From CBDFJH01 sp965198095 (GTDB taxonomy: Bacteria > Latescibacterota > UBA2968 > GCA-2709665): DNA of 64,000 bases. Where the stretch lies: assembly GCA_965198095.1 (NCBI GenBank), contig OZ240239.1:310001-374000 (forward strand), given 5' to 3'. Both the position numbers and the translations under genes were made by a program. Shown one piece after another: positions 34,638 to 44,057 of the stretch; positions within the stretch are counted from its first letter, which is position 1, and the number at the start of each line of letters is the position of its first letter. The notes below the pieces were generated by a model, which worked only from the letters and a program-made list of their open reading frames with translations, was not told the origin of the DNA and made no database searches.

Positions 34638-36851
34638 TTGACTCCGATGGGGCGATCCGCTATCCTTCTTCGCCCACCTGTTTGTTCCTTTTCAGCGTTG
34701 CGTCATAGAAACAAGCGTCCACCAAACGTGTCAAGACTCCTGTCAAACGCCTTTGCGATCTCTCTCCTGATCGCGGTCTGCACCCCATCGCCGGTCGGCG
34801 CGCGCAAGTCTGCCCAAACGGTGGATTCACTCCTGGCCGTGGCGTCCGACACGACCCTCGAATACAAAAAGCGCGTTGGTATCGTGAAACGCGCCGTGCG
34901 TCGCGACAAGACCGGCAGGGCGATGCACGCCCTTGCGAAATTGTATATCGCCAAAGGAACGGTCTCCTCCCGCTACGATGCCTCACTCTGGCTTCAGCGG
35001 GCCGTAAGGAAAGAGCGGAGTAATGCAGACTACCTGCACACCTATGCCGACCTGCTCTGGACCATCGGAAGGCGCGGCACGGCACGGCGCTACGCCAAGC
35101 GGGCGATCGAGAAAGATCCCAACCACGTCGGGGCCCTCTACCTGGCCGGGCGTTATGCGGCCTGGCAGATGACCCGCTATCTGAACGCGGAGTGGGTCGA
35201 CTACAACTATGGCTCATACGACGCCACGAAGAAATCCTTCAGCCTGGAGAAGTTCGCGGAGCCGGAGCGGAAAGAAGCAGTGAACTACCTAAGTCGCGCC
35301 CTCGCGGCCGACCCGGAACACGATCCCGCTCGCATCCTGCTCGGATTGGTCTACTATGAGGCCGGGTTCCCCGACGACCTCATCGACCTCTTTCGAGACA
35401 GGGTGAAAGACGGTTCTGGAGATTCGCAGGCCTTTTTCTTTGTCGGGCTCGGATATCAGGCCAAGGAAGACCTGGACACCGCCTACCGGTTCTACGTTTC
35501 CGGTCTGGCCCGGATGACCGAGAGAGAGCAACAGTTCATGAAGTCGGTCTTCCTGATGACCGATAAGAGCGAACTGGAGGAGGGGGATGCCCTTCCGACC
35601 GAGGCGGCGTTAAGGCGGTTCTGGACCGCACGGGACCCACTCTACCTGACACCGGTAAACGAGCGCCTGATGGAGCACTGCGGCCGCGTGGCTTATGCCA
35701 ATCTCCGCTTCGGCGAACCGGTCAAGCAGATTCCGGGCTGGGCAACAGACAAGGGAGAGGCCTACATCCGCTACGGGCGTCCCGAATCGAGGCGCGTCAC
35801 GCCGGCGGAGATCGACACTTATCTGGACAAACCGATCTGGTATCAAGACTATCTTCACGCAGTAGCGAGGCATGGACGCGCCCCGGTTCGGCATAAGCCC
35901 AGGGCAGAGCAGTGGGAATACCCGGGATTCAGTCTCATCTTCTCGAATACCGATACGCGCGACCACTGGAAGTTCAGCCTTGCCTGGATGGGCGGTTATC
36001 CTCTCGGGTATAGCAGCCTGGTTGCAAGAGTCTCCGATTATTACAAAGATCCTTACGGCTGGGAGCGCTACGACGCCCCGTTTCAGATCGTCCAGTTTCG
36101 CGGTACGAACGGCAAGTCACGCGTCGAAGTCTACTACGCCCTCCCAGGCGAGGAAGTCAATCACGAATTCGCTGCAAGCGGCGTGCATTCCGTGGACTTG
36201 AAGCAGGGGCTTTTCCTGTTCGGTGCGGCCTGGGATACGGTAAGACAAGAGGTGGGCAGATTGGCGCGAATGCCGTGGGTGACCTACGACGCGACGAGGG
36301 AAGGCTACCTCTTTGCAAGCGAACAGTTGATGGTCGCACCTGGCGACTACCATTTCGCCGCAGAGGTAGAGGATCGGAAGACGAAGACCCTCGGGACCTT
36401 TCGCTACAAGCTGCCCGTACGTCGATTCGGTCAGGACTCACTGCAGTTGAGCAGCCTGCTCCTGGCCCGACGGGTCGTGGAACGAGACGACGGGTCGTTC
36501 GGCCGTGATGCCTTTATGGTGCTGCCCAACCCGATCGGTCGATGTGAGCGCTTCGGGCAGGCCTATTTCTACTTCGAGGTCTACAATCTGGGTCGGGATG
36601 ATTTTGGGTCGACGCACTACCAGATGGAATACCAGGTGCGCGTCCTCTCCGAAGGAGCGGAGGAACGCACGCCCGATTGGACGACGACCGTCTCCTACTC
36701 GCGAAAGGGGACCCGGGACTGGGAGCCGAACTATCTGATTCTGGACATGGACGGGTCAATGCCGGGCTACCGGGAGTTTCAGGTCGTCGTGACCGACCTC
36801 CACACCGGTCAGGTGGACACGTCGGCGACGCACTTCAGGGTGATGTGGTAA
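34638..36851 (+). CDS. GWxTD-domain protein with N-terminal TPR region
   Basis: This ~737-residue protein has a signal-anchor-like segment at ~33-55 (LLSNAFAISLLIAVCTPSPVGA). TPR-like helical pairs span ~90-300 (YLHTYADLLWTIGRRGTARRYAKRAIEKDP, then ALAADPEHDPARILLGLVYYEAG). The family block has RFWTARDP at 327-334, PGWATDKGEAYIRYG at 366-380 (the GWxTD motif) and IWYQDY. A beta-rich C-terminal half follows. GWxTD proteins are largely confined to Latescibacterota, Gemmatimonadota, Acidobacteriota and allies; their role is unknown, probably envelope. The start is uncertain: TTG 34638 has GGAAG 4 bp upstream, and ATG 34647 lacks a well-placed SD. Confidence 0.85.
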   Translation: MTPMGRSAILLRPPVCSFSALRHRNKRPPNVSRLLSNAFAISLLIAVCTPSPVGARKSAQTVDSLLAVASDTTLEYKKRVGIVKRAVRRDKTGRAMHALAKLYIAKGTVSSRYDASLWLQRAVRKERSNADYLHTYADLLWTIGRRGTARRYAKRAIEKDPNHVGALYLAGRYAAWQMTRYLNAEWVDYNYGSYDATKKSFSLEKFAEPERKEAVNYLSRALAADPEHDPARILLGLVYYEAGFPDDLIDLFRDRVKDGSGDSQAFFFVGLGYQAKEDLDTAYRFYVSGLARMTEREQQFMKSVFLMTDKSELEEGDALPTEAALRRFWTARDPLYLTPVNERLMEHCGRVAYANLRFGEPVKQIPGWATDKGEAYIRYGRPESRRVTPAEIDTYLDKPIWYQDYLHAVARHGRAPVRHKPRAEQWEYPGFSLIFSNTDTRDHWKFSLAWMGGYPLGYSSLVARVSDYYKDPYGWERYDAPFQIVQFRGTNGKSRVEVYYALPGEEVNHEFAASGVHSVDLKQGLFLFGAAWDTVRQEVGRLARMPWVTYDATREGYLFASEQLMVAPGDYHFAAEVEDRKTKTLGTFRYKLPVRRFGQDSLQLSSLLLARRVVERDDGSFGRDAFMVLPNPIGRCERFGQAYFYFEVYNLGRDDFGSTHYQMEYQVRVLSEGAEERTPDWTTTVSYSRKGTRDWEPNYLILDMDGSMPGYREFQVVVTDLHTGQVDTSATHFRVMW

Positions 36852-36878
36852 CCCTGAACTCAGCCCCAAGACGCAAGC

Positions 36879-36917
36879 AGAGAGGCTTCGGAAAAAATCC
36901 GAAGCCTCTCTCTTTTT
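36879..36917 (+). terminator. Rho-independent terminator of the GWxTD gene
   Basis: A perfect 14 bp stem (36879-36892 with 36898-36911) and a five-A loop are followed by CTTTTTCC, 28 bp after the stop codon. Confidence 0.9.
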
Positions 36918-37091
36918 CCGACTCCTGTGGTCGACGGCAGTAAGATGCTTTGACTTTCCAACTGCCGGCGGAACTGAAACTCGCGAAATGCATCGCACAA
37001 ATGGAACTTCGCGGGGTGGGGCGGGTCCCTGCCGCGGGTGGTGGGAAGCGTTCAGCCCTTTTGCATTTCACGAGATGGCGAGATACGACAT

Positions 37092-38831
37092 CTATTCCGC
37101 TTCATAAACCGGCTCCCCCCGATGGAGGCGAAAGGCCACCTGAAGGGTCTGGAGCATCTCTCGCTGCGTCGGCGCGTGCGCGGCCAGATAACGAGCCGCA
37201 GCCCCCATGACCATCCTGCGCGTCTCCTCGTCATCCAGTTCTTCGTACTGGCGAATCGCCGCTTCCAGCATCTGGAAGCTGTGAAACTCGGCGTCTTCCC
37301 GAACCAGCGCCTCCGTCAGGACCCGATAAAGGGGTTTCGCCGCGCCTCCCGATTTCAGGTATCGGTAGACGAACCGTCCCGCTTCATTCGTCTGCTGCTG
37401 GTGGTCGAGCCGGTCGAGGAACCCGTAGAGCGAGGCATCGGACGCTCCGGCCTTCCCGTGTTCGGAAAGCGGACGGGCGGGCGGGATATTCAAGAATCGG
37501 TCCAGGTAAACACGCATCGCGCCGTGAAATACGCCCCGAAGCAGCTGTGGAGATCCATTTCGTCTGATCATCTGGTGCAACGCATTCGAGTAGGAAAACG
37601 TGTGCAGCACGCCCAGCCAGTCAGAAAATTCGTTCTGCACGTGAAACCTGGCCACGCGATGTGCCGCTGCAACCGCAACCGCCTGAGCGAGCTGAGCCGG
37701 CCTCGCGCCCTCCTGGAGGGACTGCGTCAAGGCCGCCACGCTGGCGTTCGGATCCTCCCCGAGCAGGGTCTCTACAAAATCCCGGGATCGATGCCAGGTC
37801 TTGCCCGTCCCTGCCTTCATCAACTCGGGAAGCTGTTGAAACGCCGCTTGGAGGATGGGAACAAGGTCGATCGGATGCCGCCAGGCGTTGATTTCTTCGC
37901 CCCGGCGAGCCGAACTGAGCTGCCTGACCAGGGAGGGCAGGACCTCGGCGGCGTGGTCCCAGCCGATCCGGTCCAGGAGCTCGAACGCCTTGTTGATAAA
38001 GTCCACCGTGTGGCCGGTATCCAGGTAGAAGTGGTCCGTCGCGGCGGAAACCATCAGGTCGGCAAGTTCCCTGTCATCTGCCCCCTGCCGGATGGCGGTC
38101 AGCAGGCAGCGCTCCGCGCCATCGGGGTCGCGCACTTCCACGAACTTTCGGAACCAGCGTTTGAGCCTGTCCAGGGAAACATCCTCGGAATCCAGCGGAA
38201 GGAGGTCAAACCTCGGCGGCTGGCCGGCACAGTCTCTCGCCACGTGAACCAGACCGTGGTAAAGCGGCGCAATCTGGTCATCTCTCTCCAGATGATCGCA
38301 AACGTTCGCCATCGCCGTCAGAATCGTGAGACCAGACGCCCACCCGCTCCGGCGATGACGCACGCCATAGCGCCCGCCGATGCGGGCGATCGCGTCTGTG
38401 TCGATCCCCGCGCAGAGCAGCCCGACGACGGCCTTCGCGATCACGAGCCGGAGGTTCTGCTCCATCCCTTCCTTCAGCCGCCGCTTCCCGTGTTCAACGG
38501 GATCTCGACCGATCCCGTCGGTCAGTACGTAGACTTCTCCATCCCTGACCTCCACCGGATAGGAGATGGCATCGTCCGCAAAAAGATCAAACGTACACCC
38601 GCTATGCAAGTCGAATCGGGCGTGATGCCAGTGGCAGGTGAGGATCCCCTCCCGCACCGTGCCCTTGTGGAGCGGAAATCCCATGTGGGGGCATCGGTTG
38701 TCGACCGCGTGCGCAGAACCGTTGTCGTAAAAGACGGCGATGGGGGCTGGACCGCCCTTCACGACGAGACATCCCTTCGTCCTGAGATTCTCCATCGAGC
38801 CAACGCGCAACCGTCCACTCTCGTCGACCAT
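37092..38831 (-). CDS. Rieske [2Fe-2S] protein with long alpha-helical C-terminal region
   Basis: This protein has 579 residues from ATG 38831 (AGGAGG 6 bp upstream). Residues 1-110 form a Rieske ferredoxin domain: CPH (Cys47, His49) and CHWH (Cys66, His69) with GFPLHKG between them. The remaining ~460 residues are helical and rich in Leu/Ala with scattered His (LYHGLVHVARD, ATDHFYLDTGHTVDFINKAFELLD, RVARFHVQNEFSDWL). There is no catalytic mononuclear-iron motif of ring-hydroxylating oxygenases that I can identify, though the His-rich helices could hold a metal. A soluble oxidoreductase or redox sensor is inferred. Monocistronic. Confidence 0.8.
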   Translation of the reverse strand: MVDESGRLRVGSMENLRTKGCLVVKGGPAPIAVFYDNGSAHAVDNRCPHMGFPLHKGTVREGILTCHWHHARFDLHSGCTFDLFADDAISYPVEVRDGEVYVLTDGIGRDPVEHGKRRLKEGMEQNLRLVIAKAVVGLLCAGIDTDAIARIGGRYGVRHRRSGWASGLTILTAMANVCDHLERDDQIAPLYHGLVHVARDCAGQPPRFDLLPLDSEDVSLDRLKRWFRKFVEVRDPDGAERCLLTAIRQGADDRELADLMVSAATDHFYLDTGHTVDFINKAFELLDRIGWDHAAEVLPSLVRQLSSARRGEEINAWRHPIDLVPILQAAFQQLPELMKAGTGKTWHRSRDFVETLLGEDPNASVAALTQSLQEGARPAQLAQAVAVAAAHRVARFHVQNEFSDWLGVLHTFSYSNALHQMIRRNGSPQLLRGVFHGAMRVYLDRFLNIPPARPLSEHGKAGASDASLYGFLDRLDHQQQTNEAGRFVYRYLKSGGAAKPLYRVLTEALVREDAEFHSFQMLEAAIRQYEELDDEETRRMVMGAAARYLAAHAPTQREMLQTLQVAFRLHRGEPVYEAE

Positions 38832-38974
38832 GGGTGACCTCCTCACGACACTGACCCGGAAAAAATCAGGTCACGTTCCAATTGTGATGAAAAAACACTC
38901 CGAGACGGAAGGCTTGAATCGAGAAGACAGGTTGGACCTGTCCCAGCCTGAAGATTTGGCGTTTCCGGGAAGGC

Positions 38975-40153
38975 CTAGGCCGCCGATCCCCTCAACTCGG
39001 CCGCACAGTTCGCAATCCGCTCCAGGGCCTTCTGAATGTTTTCGATCGAGTTGGCATAAGAGAAGCGAACGTATCCTTCTCCGTAGGCGCCGAAGTCAGG
39101 GCCGCCCAACGCGGCGACGTCCCCCTTGTAAAGCAGGGCGTCCGCGACCTCCTTGGAACGCTTGCCCAGCCCCGTGATGTTCGGAAATAGATAGAACGCG
39201 CCCTTGGGAATCGTGCAGCTGATGCCCGGAATCGCGTTCAAACCTTTCGTGAAGACATCTCGCCGCTTCTTGAACTCCGCCACCATCTCACCCACCGCGT
39301 CCTGAGGTCCCCGAAGCGCCGCGAGCCCTGCCCGCTGTGTCATGGATGCGGTGCAGGAGTTGCTGTTCGTCATCAGCCGGGTCACGTGCGGTGCCAGGTC
39401 CAGCGGCATCACGCCGTAGCCCATCCGCCAGCCCGTCATCGCGTAGGTCTTCGAGAAGCCATCCAGGATGATCGTCAGGTCCTCCATCCCCGCATACGCA
39501 GAGATGCTGTGGAAATCCTCATCGTAGATAATGCGCGAATAGATCTCATCCGCGAGGACCGGCACCTGATGCTTCACTGCGATCTCCGCGATCGCCTTCA
39601 AGTCTTCCCGCGTAAGGACACCTCCGGTCGGATTCTGCGGAGAGTTCACGATTATCAACTTCGTCCGGTCGGTCACAAGGTCTGCCAGATGGTTCACGTC
39701 CAGACCGAAATCCCGTTCTTCCTGGAGCGGAATGGGCACAGGTTTCGCCCCCGAAAACTTGATCACGGATTCATAGATCGGGAACCCGGGGTTGGGGTAG
39801 ATGACCTCACCCCCCTCCTGGGCCAGCGCGAGGATCGTGAAAAACATGATCGGTTTGCCGCCGGGTGTGACCACGACTTGGTCAGGATTCACGGAGATGC
39901 CCCGCAGACCTCCGACGTCCTGTGCGATCGCCTCCCGGAGCTCCGGCAACCCGGCAGAAGGTCCATAGTGCGTATAGCCTTCGTCCAGGGCCTCCTGACC
40001 TGCCTGGATGATATGCCGCGGCGTGTCGAAGTCCGGCTCGCCGATCTCCAGATGAACCACATCCCTTCCCTGAGCCTCGAGCGCTCGAGCCTTCACAAGA
40101 ACCTCGAACGCCGTCTCCGTGCCCAGCAAAGACAACCTGTCCGCGAAATTCAT
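38975..40153 (-). CDS. Class I/II aminotransferase (aspartate/aromatic type)
   Basis: This 392-residue PLP enzyme has IGEPDFDTP (37-45), the pyridine-ring contact region SPQNPTGG (Asn174), ADEIY (~201-205) and the Schiff-base Lys235 in GFSKTYAMTGWRMGY. It belongs to the I-gamma aspartate aminotransferase group. ATG 40153 overlaps the TGA of pheA by one base (TGATG), and GGGGG lies 8 bp upstream. Position directly after prephenate dehydratase suggests it makes phenylalanine from phenylpyruvate, or transaminates prephenate to arogenate, though broad specificity is usual. Confidence 0.92.
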   Translation of the reverse strand: MNFADRLSLLGTETAFEVLVKARALEAQGRDVVHLEIGEPDFDTPRHIIQAGQEALDEGYTHYGPSAGLPELREAIAQDVGGLRGISVNPDQVVVTPGGKPIMFFTILALAQEGGEVIYPNPGFPIYESVIKFSGAKPVPIPLQEERDFGLDVNHLADLVTDRTKLIIVNSPQNPTGGVLTREDLKAIAEIAVKHQVPVLADEIYSRIIYDEDFHSISAYAGMEDLTIILDGFSKTYAMTGWRMGYGVMPLDLAPHVTRLMTNSNSCTASMTQRAGLAALRGPQDAVGEMVAEFKKRRDVFTKGLNAIPGISCTIPKGAFYLFPNITGLGKRSKEVADALLYKGDVAALGGPDFGAYGEGYVRFSYANSIENIQKALERIANCAAELRGSAA

Positions 40154-41022
40154 CACGAAACCCCCTTTTGTCTCACTTTCCCTTCTACTGTTTCTCCTTG
40201 ATCGTAGGAACCCAGAATCTTCAAGAACGTCGACATCTCTTTGAGACTCCGGATTGCCTGGAGGCATCCCGTCTCTGCCAGGTCTCCAGAAAAATCGAGA
40301 TGAAAAGCGTACTCCCAAGGCCGTCCGTCAAGCGGTCGGGACTCTATCTTGAGAAGGTTGATGTTTCTGGCTTCAAACAGACCCAGGCTTCTGAACAAAG
40401 CGCCTGGCTCGTTCTTGAGCGCATAGACGACCGAAGTCTTCGCGGGACCCTTCGGCTTCACTGCTTCCTTTGAGACGACCAAGAACCGGGTAAAGTTTTG
40501 ATGGTTGTTCTCAATCCCCGGTCTCAAGATCTCCAGGTCGTAGTCGAGCGCGGCTTGCGCACTGGCGATCGAGGCATCGGTCCGGGCGCCGGACGTCTTG
40601 ATCCGCTTGACCGCACCAGCCGTGTCGTAATCGACGATGGCATCGGCGTTTTCGAGGCTCTTGATAAAAACGCTGCACTGAGCAAGCGCCTGCGGGTGAG
40701 AGAAAATTCGCCTCACGTCTTCCAGCTTGACGCCGGGGTTCACGATCAGATTGTGAACCACTCTCAGCTTGAGCTCTCCCACAATCCGAAGGTCGTGCCT
40801 CAACAGGAGGTCATAATTCTCGTGGATGCTTCCGGCAAGGGAGTTCTCGATCGGCGCGACACCGTGCGTACAGCGTCCGTCTTCAACCGATTCGAAGAGT
40901 GCCGAAAAGGTCGAGTGAGGCACGACCGACACCTTCTCGTGAAAGTAGGCCCGTGCGGCCGTCTCGCTGAAGGCCCCCATCTCTCCCTGAAACGCCACCA
41001 CGATCTCGCCCGACAAACCCAT
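40153..41022 (-). CDS. pheA: Prephenate dehydratase
   Basis: This 289-residue monofunctional enzyme converts prephenate to phenylpyruvate in phenylalanine synthesis. The catalytic domain (1-185) has AFQGEMGAFSE, APIENSLAGSI (58-66) and NFTRFLVV (Thr178-Arg179-Phe180). The C-terminal ACT domain (~195-280) has NEPGALF and IESRP (226-230), the phenylalanine-binding motifs for feedback inhibition. No chorismate mutase domain is fused. GGAGG lies 7 bp before ATG 41022, inside the end of the deacetylase gene; the operon order is deacetylase, pheA, aminotransferase. Confidence 0.95.
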   Translation of the reverse strand: MGLSGEIVVAFQGEMGAFSETAARAYFHEKVSVVPHSTFSALFESVEDGRCTHGVAPIENSLAGSIHENYDLLLRHDLRIVGELKLRVVHNLIVNPGVKLEDVRRIFSHPQALAQCSVFIKSLENADAIVDYDTAGAVKRIKTSGARTDASIASAQAALDYDLEILRPGIENNHQNFTRFLVVSKEAVKPKGPAKTSVVYALKNEPGALFRSLGLFEARNINLLKIESRPLDGRPWEYAFHLDFSGDLAETGCLQAIRSLKEMSTFLKILGSYDQGETVEGKVRQKGVS

Positions 41023-41024
41023 CC

Positions 41025-41969
41025 TCAAGCCTCCAACAATGCCCGCAAGTGAGCCTCCACGCTCCGGGAAAGACTCTGCAGGTTGTAGCCTCCCTCCAGG
41101 ACGGAGACCAATCTGCCCTCTGAGTGGTTTCTTGCGGCCTGAAGCACACACTCCGTCATTCTCGCAAATCCATCCTCCGTCACAGACGTTCCGGAGAGCG
41201 GGTCATCTCCGTGGGCATCGAAGCCCGCAGAGATGATCAGGAACTCAGGCTGAAACGCCCGAATGGCAGGAAGCAACCGATCCTGGAATGCACCGAGATA
41301 CGCGGAATCTCCCGATCCGAGACCGACCGGAACGTTGAGCGTGGTCCCCTCCCCGTCGTCGAAGCCAATTTCGGCCGCGCTTCCGGTTCCAGGATAGTGA
41401 GGGTACTGATGGATGCTGAAGTAGAAGACCGATGGATCGGGTTCGAAGAGATGCTGAGTCCCGTTCCCATGATGGACGTCCCAGTCGACAATCAGCACTC
41501 GCTCCAGGCCGTGGGTCTTCTGGATGTAGCGCGCAGCGATCGCGGCGTTGTTGAACAGACAGAATCCCATCGCCCGGTCTCGCTCGGCGTGGTGTCCGGG
41601 AGGCCTCACGGCACAGAAAGCGCTGTCCAGCTGGCCCTCCATCACGGCATCGATCGCCTCGAACGTCCCACCTACCGCCAACGATGCAATGGCGAAAGAA
41701 GAAGGACAGATCGTCGTCTCACCATCTCCCGTGTGGGCGGACCCGTTTTGGCACAACGCCTTGACGTTTTTCACGTGTTCCGGCGCGTGCACCGCTTCCA
41801 GCCACGATCGTTCGGCAGACCTTGGGACCACGGCATCAAGCTCCCGCGCAAGCCCCGCTGTCTCCAACCGCTCGTGGATCGCTCGAAGTCGGTCCGGCCG
41901 CTCGGGATGCCCTGGGCCCGTATCGTGCTTTAGATAATCCTGATGACTGACGATCCCCACCCTCGCCAT
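41025..41969 (-). CDS. Histone deacetylase-family (AcuC/acetylpolyamine amidohydrolase-like) deacetylase
   Basis: This 314-residue zinc deacetylase of the arginase fold has HPERPDRL near the N-terminus, the catalytic pair RPPGHHAE, zinc ligands in DWDVHHGNGT, the FYFSIHQYPHYPGTG loop, ISAGFDAHGDDPL (zinc Asp) and the late EGGYNL (transition-state Tyr). It removes acetyl groups from lysine or polyamine substrates. GAGGGG precedes ATG 41969. Only 2 bp separate it from pheA, so it is cotranscribed with phenylalanine biosynthesis; a functional reason is not evident. Confidence 0.92.
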   Translation of the reverse strand: MARVGIVSHQDYLKHDTGPGHPERPDRLRAIHERLETAGLARELDAVVPRSAERSWLEAVHAPEHVKNVKALCQNGSAHTGDGETTICPSSFAIASLAVGGTFEAIDAVMEGQLDSAFCAVRPPGHHAERDRAMGFCLFNNAAIAARYIQKTHGLERVLIVDWDVHHGNGTQHLFEPDPSVFYFSIHQYPHYPGTGSAAEIGFDDGEGTTLNVPVGLGSGDSAYLGAFQDRLLPAIRAFQPEFLIISAGFDAHGDDPLSGTSVTEDGFARMTECVLQAARNHSEGRLVSVLEGGYNLQSLSRSVEAHLRALLEA

Positions 41970-42057
41970 GACCGCCCCTCACGTGAATTGATCACGCTTA
42001 CCTCGTTCGACCGCGGCGCTCGAGGATGGCTCAACGTAGAACGATTCTCCAGGTAAG

Positions 42058-42600
42058 CTAATGCGCCGGTCGAACGGTCAACCGCTCGATGATTCCTCTG
42101 TGCTCGGGGTAGCGTCCCAGCAATTCATCCCTTCTCGCGAGCTCAAAGTCTGCGAAGTCGAACCCGGGAGCCACTGTCCCGCCGACCAGCGAATAGGAAT
42201 CGGGAGCATTGACCGTAGCCCCGTACCACGACCCTGCCGGGATGACCGCCTGGAAACACTCGCCCACATCCGGGCTGTCTCCCAGTCCGCGTTGAACGTA
42301 CTGACCTCGGTCATCTATTATATGCAGGGTCAACGGAGAACCGTAATAAAAATGCCACAGCTCGTCCGACTTGATCCGGTGAAAAGCCGAGACCTGTTCA
42401 CTCTCCAGCAAGAAATAGATCGCCGTGGAAATCGTCCGAGCGTCACCGAACCGTGCCGGAAGCGCCGCCGCCGGGATCGTTTCTCTGGATCGGTAAACTT
42501 CCCGGAAATATCCCCCCTCGACGTGGGACTCGAGTCCGAGCCCATCGATCCAGTAAGCCGCGTCTCTGCCCGCGGGGTGGCGCCCGTCCGGCCTCGTCAC
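42058..42600 (-). CDS. Cupin DUF985 family protein
   Basis: This 180-residue single-domain cupin has AAYWIDGLGLESHVEGGYFREVYRS, STAIYFLLE, FHRIKSDELWHFYYGSPL (metal His/Glu of motif 1), VIPAGSWYGA and SLVGGTVAPGFDFADFEL (motif 2), as in the DUF985/Cupin_5 family. Function is not established. The start is GTG 42600 with AAGGGG 8 bp upstream. It is flanked on the same strand by the Ldh gene (100 bp) and the deacetylase gene (88 bp). Confidence 0.88.
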   Translation of the reverse strand: MTRPDGRHPAGRDAAYWIDGLGLESHVEGGYFREVYRSRETIPAAALPARFGDARTISTAIYFLLESEQVSAFHRIKSDELWHFYYGSPLTLHIIDDRGQYVQRGLGDSPDVGECFQAVIPAGSWYGATVNAPDSYSLVGGTVAPGFDFADFELARRDELLGRYPEHRGIIERLTVRPAH

Positions 42601-42700
42601 GCCGTGAACCCCTTCTCTACTGAGACCCCCGTCTACAGCGTTCCGCGACCCGGACGTCGATCATCAGCACGGTCCAGGTGATCCAGGAACCGCTTCCGGA

Positions 42701-43765
42701 TCATCGCGATTCATCCACGGCCACCCCAAGCGACGACGCCGTCTCCGTGATCTGCTCCCAGACATCATCATCGATCGGAATCCCCTCACGCAGACGTCGG
42801 GCCCGCGCCCTACCCTCGAGATCACCCGGAGACAGCACCTCCCGGAAGCCGGGCGCGGGAGCGACCGACCTGACCCGTCGTCTCATCTCCTCCGCGCGAC
42901 CCTCATACCTGTCGAAAGGCTGAAAAAGGTCGGCCCTGATCACGATGATCGAAACGCCCTGGCGCCGAAAAACCACACCGCCCCGATCCGTATCGGCGAA
43001 ACGGTCGGCCCCGCTGAAGATTCGTCCCAGAAACTCGGCGGCCATCATCATCGCATACCCCTTGTGGCCCCCGAACGGGAGCATTCCGCCCGCTCCGGCA
43101 AAGAAATCGTTCGGGTCCGTGCTCGGATTCCCCGACTCGTCCACGATACAACCCGGCGGCACCCGTTCGCCGCGGTCTCGCGCGAGCATAAGCTTCGTTC
43201 CCGCAATCTGAGTCGTCGCATAGTCGAACATCATCGGCCATCCCTCGCCAGCGGGAAACCCGAGAGAGATCGGATTCGTGTGTAGGCCACACGCCCGAGC
43301 CCGTCCCCCGTGAGGCACGGCGAACGGGTTGCCCTCGCCCTGGCCTCCCATCCAGACCATGGCAATCATCCCCTCGGAAGCCGCCAGTTCCGTAAAATGT
43401 CCCACGCGACCCATGTGATGGGCCTCTACGACGCCGACGACCGCCACGCCAGACGACTTGGCCTTTTTGATCCCCGCCCGCGTGGCGAACTCGGCTGCAA
43501 CGTGTCCGAACGTCCAGTTACCCTTCACCAGCACGCGAGTCGGGCCTTCGCCGAGCACCTCCGGATGCGCGTCCGGAACGATTTCGCCGTCCTTGATGTT
43601 CCGGACGTAGGTCGGCACCTTGAGCACGCCGTGCGTATCCACACCGCTGAGGCTGGCCAGGACCAGGTGATCCGCTACCACCGTCGCGTTCTCGTCGTCG
43701 GCCCCTGCGGCCACGAAAATCCTCTTAGCGAATGCGCTCAGTTCATCCGCAGGTTTAACGATCAC
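42701..43765 (-). CDS. Ldh-family NAD(P)-dependent oxidoreductase, paralogue 1
   Basis: This 354-residue member of the malate/L-lactate/ureidoglycolate dehydrogenase family (not the Rossmann type) has LVLASLSGVDTHGVLKVPTYV at ~31-51 (conserved SxxDTHG), EAHHMGRVGHFTELA (catalytic His), NPISLGFP, DYATTQIAGTK and PFGGHKGYAMMMAAEFLGRIFSGA. It oxidises a 2-hydroxy acid or its amide; the substrate is unknown. It starts at GTG 43765 with GGGGG ~6 bp upstream. It is about 55-60% identical by eye to the copy at 44058-45104; a broken RraA gene lies between them. Confidence 0.88.
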   Translation of the reverse strand: MIVKPADELSAFAKRIFVAAGADDENATVVADHLVLASLSGVDTHGVLKVPTYVRNIKDGEIVPDAHPEVLGEGPTRVLVKGNWTFGHVAAEFATRAGIKKAKSSGVAVVGVVEAHHMGRVGHFTELAASEGMIAMVWMGGQGEGNPFAVPHGGRARACGLHTNPISLGFPAGEGWPMMFDYATTQIAGTKLMLARDRGERVPPGCIVDESGNPSTDPNDFFAGAGGMLPFGGHKGYAMMMAAEFLGRIFSGADRFADTDRGGVVFRRQGVSIIVIRADLFQPFDRYEGRAEEMRRRVRSVAPAPGFREVLSPGDLEGRARARRLREGIPIDDDVWEQITETASSLGVAVDESR

Positions 43766-43802
43766 GTCAATGCCCCCAAGAACCGTTTCGTGTTCACAAT
43801 CT

Positions 43803-44037
43803 CAGCCTCCGTATCGCTCCTGTTGCAGCCCAACGATCTGCTCCAGTTGTTTCATGTATCCGATGGAGTTTTCCAGATAGGCATCGGCTTCAGGTCGGGG
43901 AACTGACAGCGCAGTTCCATCGATGCGTAGCCCGTGACGGGATCCCGAACCTCGAAGTGCTCGATGGCATTTGCGACGGTTGCGCTATCGATCTGGCCCA
44001 ACGACTCCAGGACGTTGGACGAAAGGCTCTCGCTCAT
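43803..44037 (-). pseudogene. RraA-family (HMG aldolase-like) gene with internal deletion
   Basis: From ATG 44037 the first ~50 residues (SLGQIDSATVANAIEHFEV, TGYASMELRCQFPDL) match the N-terminus of RraA-type aldolases, which normally have over 200 residues. At about 43895 the sequence jumps, in another frame, to a plausible C-terminal tail (EADAYLENSIGYMKQLEQIV, ending ERYGG before TGA at 43803). The centre containing the substrate and metal sites is gone and the frame is broken. RraA next to Ldh dehydrogenases is a sensible pair (aldol cleavage after oxidation). Confidence 0.65.
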
Positions 44038-44057
44038 CGAAATCTCACTCCTGCCAG

